From: UBA993 sp964436815
GTDB lineage: Bacteria; Bacillota; Dethiobacteria; DTU022
Length of the DNA: 64,000 nucleotides
Assembly (NCBI GenBank): GCA_964436815.1
Contig: CAYTER010000004.1
Location: 1-64,000, forward strand
Reading direction: 5' to 3'
In this document: piece by piece, positions 61,051 through 64,000 of the stretch
How the letters are laid out: every line of letters begins with the position of its first letter
Position numbering within the stretch: position 1 is the first letter of the stretch
Notes under the pieces: model-generated
Told to the model about the DNA's origin: nothing
Databases searched by the model: none
Seen by the model: the letters and a program-made list of their open reading frames with translations, nothing else
Program-made: the position numbers and the translations under genes

Positions 61051-61971
61051 TTGCAGCAGATCTTTATTTTTATTGATGGGGTAGGTCTCGGCGAATCCTT
61101 AAGCGGGAACCCATTTTTCTCTTGCCATACTCCGGGGCTTGAATCAATCCTGGAGGGTAAGAAGTTGGTTGCCGGTACTGCCGGCTTCCAGGGCAGACAG
61201 GCTACCCTGATCGGGGTCGATGCTTCCCTTGGAGTTCCAGGTTTGCCGCAAAGCGCCACTGGCCAGGCCTCTATTTTCACGGGTATTAATGCTGCTGCGT
61301 ACCTGGGAAGGCATTTAAATGGATTTCCTAACCGTAAACTTCGAGGTTTACTGGCTTTAAGGGGCCTGTATAAAAGGTTCCAGCAGAAAGGTTACCGGGT
61401 CTGTTTCGCCAATGCCTACCGTCCTCAGTTTTTTAACCTGTTGGCTGAGGGGTTGCCCGGTGACCACTATTCTTGCTCAACCCTGGCTGCATACTATGGC
61501 GGATTAAATTTTTTTAGCTTGCCGGATATTGTAAACGGGCAATCAATCTTTATGGATATTACCAATGACTTACTTAAAAAACAGGATTTTCAAGTGCCGC
61601 TGAACACTCCTGAAGAAGGCGCAATAAAACTATTAAAGATCAGCAGGCAGTATGACTTTTGTTTATTTGAGTATTTTTTAAGCGATCTGGCCGGTCATCT
61701 GGGCGAAGAGCAACAGGTTGTAAAGGTGATTGACATTCTCGATCGGTTTATCGGTACTCTTGCCCGGGAGGTTGATCCGGCTGAGACCTTGATCATGATC
61801 GCCAGCGATCATGGTAATCTTGAGGACAGTACTGTCAGCGATCACACCTTAAATAAAGTTCCGCTTTTGCTGATTGGCGATTCTGAACTGCGCCGGATAA
61901 TCCGAGCTGATACTATGAATCTTACCGATTTGCTTGGAGCAATCGAAACCGGGCTTGCTTGGAAAGGATAA
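61051..61971 (+). CDS. Alkaline-phosphatase-superfamily metalloenzyme, function unknown
   Basis: The 306-residue protein has metal-binding motifs of the phosphoglycerate mutase/phosphopentomutase/alkaline phosphatase group. These are the N-terminal IFIDGVGLGE, a nucleophile-like region QSATGQASIFTGINAA, and the C-terminal MIASDHGNLED...HTLNKVPLLLIG. It is shorter than phosphopentomutase and iPGM. The substrate is unknown. The start is TTG behind AAGGCGGAGG. It is followed after 6 bp by an MBL-fold hydrolase, so the two may act together. Confidence 0.78.
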   Translation: MQQIFIFIDGVGLGESLSGNPFFSCHTPGLESILEGKKLVAGTAGFQGRQATLIGVDASLGVPGLPQSATGQASIFTGINAAAYLGRHLNGFPNRKLRGLLALRGLYKRFQQKGYRVCFANAYRPQFFNLLAEGLPGDHYSCSTLAAYYGGLNFFSLPDIVNGQSIFMDITNDLLKKQDFQVPLNTPEEGAIKLLKISRQYDFCLFEYFLSDLAGHLGEEQQVVKVIDILDRFIGTLAREVDPAETLIMIASDHGNLEDSTVSDHTLNKVPLLLIGDSELRRIIRADTMNLTDLLGAIETGLAWKG

Positions 61972-61977
61972 GTTTAC

Positions 61978-62604
61978 ATGATCAAGGTAGAAACGATCAC
62001 AGTAAGTATGTTTGCTACCAATTGTTACCTGGTTTCCTGTCCGGTTACCGGTGAAGCTGTCATTATCGATCCGGGTGCCGAGGGAAAGAAGATTATTGAA
62101 AAGGTAAAACAGCTGCAACTTAAAGTTAAGCAGATTATCAATACCCATGGCCATATCGATCATATCGGCGCTAACGCCAGGCTTAAAGAAGAATTCCGCA
62201 TTCCCATAATGCTTTCAGAGAAAGATCTTGCCGTTTATAATAATCCGGGTTATGGTTTGGGTCTAGTCCTGAAAAAGCAGCCGGCACCGGATCAATTTAT
62301 CTGTGAAGGTGACATCATCGAATTCGGTCAGCAGAGCTTCGGTGTGATCGAAACACCCGGGCACACCGAAGGTGGCATTTCGCTATTAAGCGAGGGGGTA
62401 GTTTTTTGCGGGGACACCCTTTTTGCCGGATCGATCGGCCGAACAGATCTGACCGGAGGTTCTTACGAAAAACTGATCCAGAGTATCAATAGCAAGCTTT
62501 TAACCCTGCCAAATGAGACCGTTGTTTATTGTGGCCACGGACCATCAACCACAATTGGATTTGAAAAACTGAGCAATCCCTTTGTTACCGGTTTTGAACC
62601 TTAA
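61978..62604 (+). CDS. MBL-fold metallo-hydrolase, glyoxalase II-like
   Basis: The 208-residue binuclear metal hydrolase has the HxHxDH motif as THGHIDHIGA (about 55-64), a distal ETPGHTEGG and a C-terminal CGHGPSTTIG. The length and motifs fit the YcbL/glyoxalase-like group that cleaves thioesters of hydroxyacylglutathione or related compounds, but the substrate is not proven. It starts 6 bp after the preceding gene. Confidence 0.88.
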   Translation: MIKVETITVSMFATNCYLVSCPVTGEAVIIDPGAEGKKIIEKVKQLQLKVKQIINTHGHIDHIGANARLKEEFRIPIMLSEKDLAVYNNPGYGLGLVLKKQPAPDQFICEGDIIEFGQQSFGVIETPGHTEGGISLLSEGVVFCGDTLFAGSIGRTDLTGGSYEKLIQSINSKLLTLPNETVVYCGHGPSTTIGFEKLSNPFVTGFEP

Positions 62605-62783
62605 AAAAGATTTATATTTTTTTTAAATCAGGCAGGAAAGTTTAAGGTAAAAACGAATATAGAGCTACCGGTTCTTTTATGTTATTCTTCATAGTGCGAT
62701 TTTTCATTCCTAAGAAAAGCGAAAATTGTTTAACGTAATTTATCTCCCCTCTAAATTTAATATCTCAACTTTCAAGGAGAAAA

Positions 62784-63782
62784 ATGATTAATCACTGGCT
62801 TCAATTTGTAATATGTGCAGCAGTTATTGTCTTTGCCGGTAGCAGATTAACGAGAAATGCGGCGGTTGTCGCCGATAAAACTGGAATTGGTTCAGCCTGG
62901 GTCGGAGCATTGATGCTTCCCCTGGCGACATCGCTTCCTGAATTGGTCACCACTCTGAGGGCGGCAGCAATCCAGGCTCCTGATTTGGCGTTAGGTAATA
63001 TCCTCGGCAGCTGCCTTTATAATCTGGCGCTATTAGCGGTTATTGACATGATCGAAGGTCGCGGCCCCCTGACTGCCCGCATTAATAAGGGGCATACAAT
63101 AGTTGCATCGTTAAGTATAATCACAATCTGTATTGCAGCGCTGGCCGTTATCGGGGTCTTCACCCTGCAGGCCGGCTGGGTTGGCATTGAAACAATCCTG
63201 ATCGCGGTTATTTATCTGCTTGGCAGCAGGTTCATTTATCGGTATGAAAAAAAGAATATGCCTGAGGTCTTTGGCGAGGCAGAACTTGAAACCGGGACCG
63301 GGGTAAAAACAACCACCGGAAAAGCATTGACTAATTTTGCGCTTGCAGCCGGGCTGATAGTTCTTGCCGGGATCTTTCTGACTGACGCTTCTGACCGGAT
63401 TGCCATTGAAACCGGTCTGGGTCGTACTTTTGTCGGCTCAATTTTCCTGGCAGTCAGCACTTCTCTTCCGGAAACCGTAACTACGATTACTGCGGTTCGT
63501 TTAGGCTATCTTAACATGGCTGTGGCAAATATTTTCGGGGCCAACTTCATGAATCTTTTTATTATTTTTATCGCCGATATATTCTACCGGCAGGGCCCCT
63601 TATTACAGGCAGTATCCGGACAGCATCTTCTTTCAGCAGTAATCGTGATCTTGATGAGCACAATAATCATTTTCGGTTTGACGTATCGTTCAGAAAAAAC
63701 ATTCACACGGGCTGGAATAGATACCATTCTGGTCTTTGTGGCTTACCTTGTCGCATTCTATATGTTATTTAAATCAGCTTGA
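62784..63782 (+). CDS. Sodium/calcium exchanger-family antiporter (CaCA)
   Basis: The 332-residue membrane protein has about ten helices in two inverted halves. The signature alpha repeats are GALMLPLATSLPELVTTL (first) and GSIFLAVSTSLPETVTTI (second), with GNILGSCLYNL and ANIFGANFMNL following each. These bind Ca2+ and Na+ in the family. A cytoplasmic loop in the middle carries several charges. Its substrate could be Ca2+, Na+/K+ or H+ exchange. The ATG follows AAGGAG. Confidence 0.9.
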   Translation: MINHWLQFVICAAVIVFAGSRLTRNAAVVADKTGIGSAWVGALMLPLATSLPELVTTLRAAAIQAPDLALGNILGSCLYNLALLAVIDMIEGRGPLTARINKGHTIVASLSIITICIAALAVIGVFTLQAGWVGIETILIAVIYLLGSRFIYRYEKKNMPEVFGEAELETGTGVKTTTGKALTNFALAAGLIVLAGIFLTDASDRIAIETGLGRTFVGSIFLAVSTSLPETVTTITAVRLGYLNMAVANIFGANFMNLFIIFIADIFYRQGPLLQAVSGQHLLSAVIVILMSTIIIFGLTYRSEKTFTRAGIDTILVFVAYLVAFYMLFKSA

Positions 63783-63809
63783 AATTAAGGAATAGGTGGT
63801 GTGTATAAA

Positions 63810-64000
63810 ATGGAAATTGATAAGCTGCAAGAGCTGACCCTGGCGGAACTGCATCGGTTGGCAAAAGAAAATGAAATAAAAGGCCAATCGACTATGCGCA
63901 AACCGGAACTGATCGATGCCCTGAGCCGGTTATTCTCGGTTAGCGGTGAGCAGCAACTCGCTTCCGGGATGCTGGAAATCATGCCGGATGGCTTTGGGTT
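63810..64000 (+). CDS. rho: Transcription termination factor Rho, 5' end only
   Basis: The coding region is cut by the right edge after 63 codons. The visible part reads MEIDKLQELTLAELHRLAKE and GQSTMRKPELIDAL, the N-terminal Rho_N helical domain, and then SGMLEIMPDGFGF, the beginning of the RNA-binding cold-shock-like domain. A GTG 9 bp earlier is a possible start. Rho helicase terminates unstructured transcripts. Confidence 0.88.
   Translation, partial: MEIDKLQELTLAELHRLAKENEIKGQSTMRKPELIDALSRLFSVSGEQQLASGMLEIMPDGFG

Noticed and set aside
62605..62783. Metal-sensing riboswitch before the antiporter
   Set aside because: The leader is AT-rich, and I could not see the conserved loops of the yybP-ykoY or other metal riboswitches.
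1..64000. CRISPR arrays, insertion sequences, prophage or toxin-antitoxin genes
   Set aside because: No regularly spaced repeat-spacer array, transposase, integrase or such gene pair was seen; the only periodic repeat is the three-unit 42-bp array at 1537.

Overview
The window is the replication-origin region of a Gram-positive (Firmicutes) chromosome, most likely an anaerobic member of the Clostridia or a close sister class. Four things point there: the gene order around dnaA, the WalRK-YycHI cluster, a T-box leader and a GerMN (spore-germination family) protein. The source is probably an uncultured organism known from a metagenome assembly. A 100-N gap at 58311-58410 is flanked by an exact 55-bp duplication, which is how unmerged contig ends look. 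No genus can be named from the sequence alone.

Layout. Left of about 36.2 kb nearly every gene is on the minus strand; right of it every gene is on the plus strand. This is the polarity switch expected at oriC. From the left edge inward the minus arm holds two tRNA-Ser genes with a strong promoter, serS, argS, a beta-propeller/GerMN protein and a PhoPR-like two-component system. It continues with a family-4 uracil-DNA glycosylase, ddl and an EF-G paralog. Next comes a branched-chain amino-acid operon (ilvE-ilvD-ilvB-ilvN-leuC-leuD) driven by a consensus promoter and a T-box leader, then a carboxyltransferase without a biotin domain, gyrA, a small membrane protein, gyrB, remB, a DUF721 gene, recF, dnaN and dnaA. 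Two segments run against this direction, head-on to the fork: an ATP-grasp ligase (9754-10953) and a TAXI-type TRAP transporter cassette (25221-29547). The cassette separates gyrA from gyrB.

The origin appears two-lobed, with AT-rich DNA and DnaA-box matches both between dnaA and dnaN and between dnaA and rpmH. A repeated GTTAAT/ATTAAC hexamer occurs in both lobes.

The plus arm opens with rpmH-rnpA-yidD-yidC-khpB (ribosome, RNase P, membrane insertion), then mnmE-rsmG-noc-parA-parB with two perfect parS sites just after parB. An M23 peptidase/bactofilin pair, adenylate kinase, a DUF951 gene and ychF follow. Then come rpsF-ssb-rpsR, a terminator, rplI-dnaB, an FAD-dependent dehydrogenase and a G5/M23 peptidase. 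The last part is walR-walK-yycH-yycI, murA, an HtrA protease, a metalloenzyme-superfamily protein, an MBL-fold hydrolase, a Ca2+/Na+ antiporter-like protein and the start of rho.

The region is mainly housekeeping: replication, segregation, cell-wall control and translation. I found no CRISPR array, transposase, prophage or clear novel defence system. The less ordinary items are the two head-on insertions, the twin parS sites, the long acidic tail on ribosomal protein S6, a Val at the GyrA quinolone position, an atypical T-box specifier register, a 22-bp palindrome inside gyrB, frequent TTG starts, and the false gap at murA.
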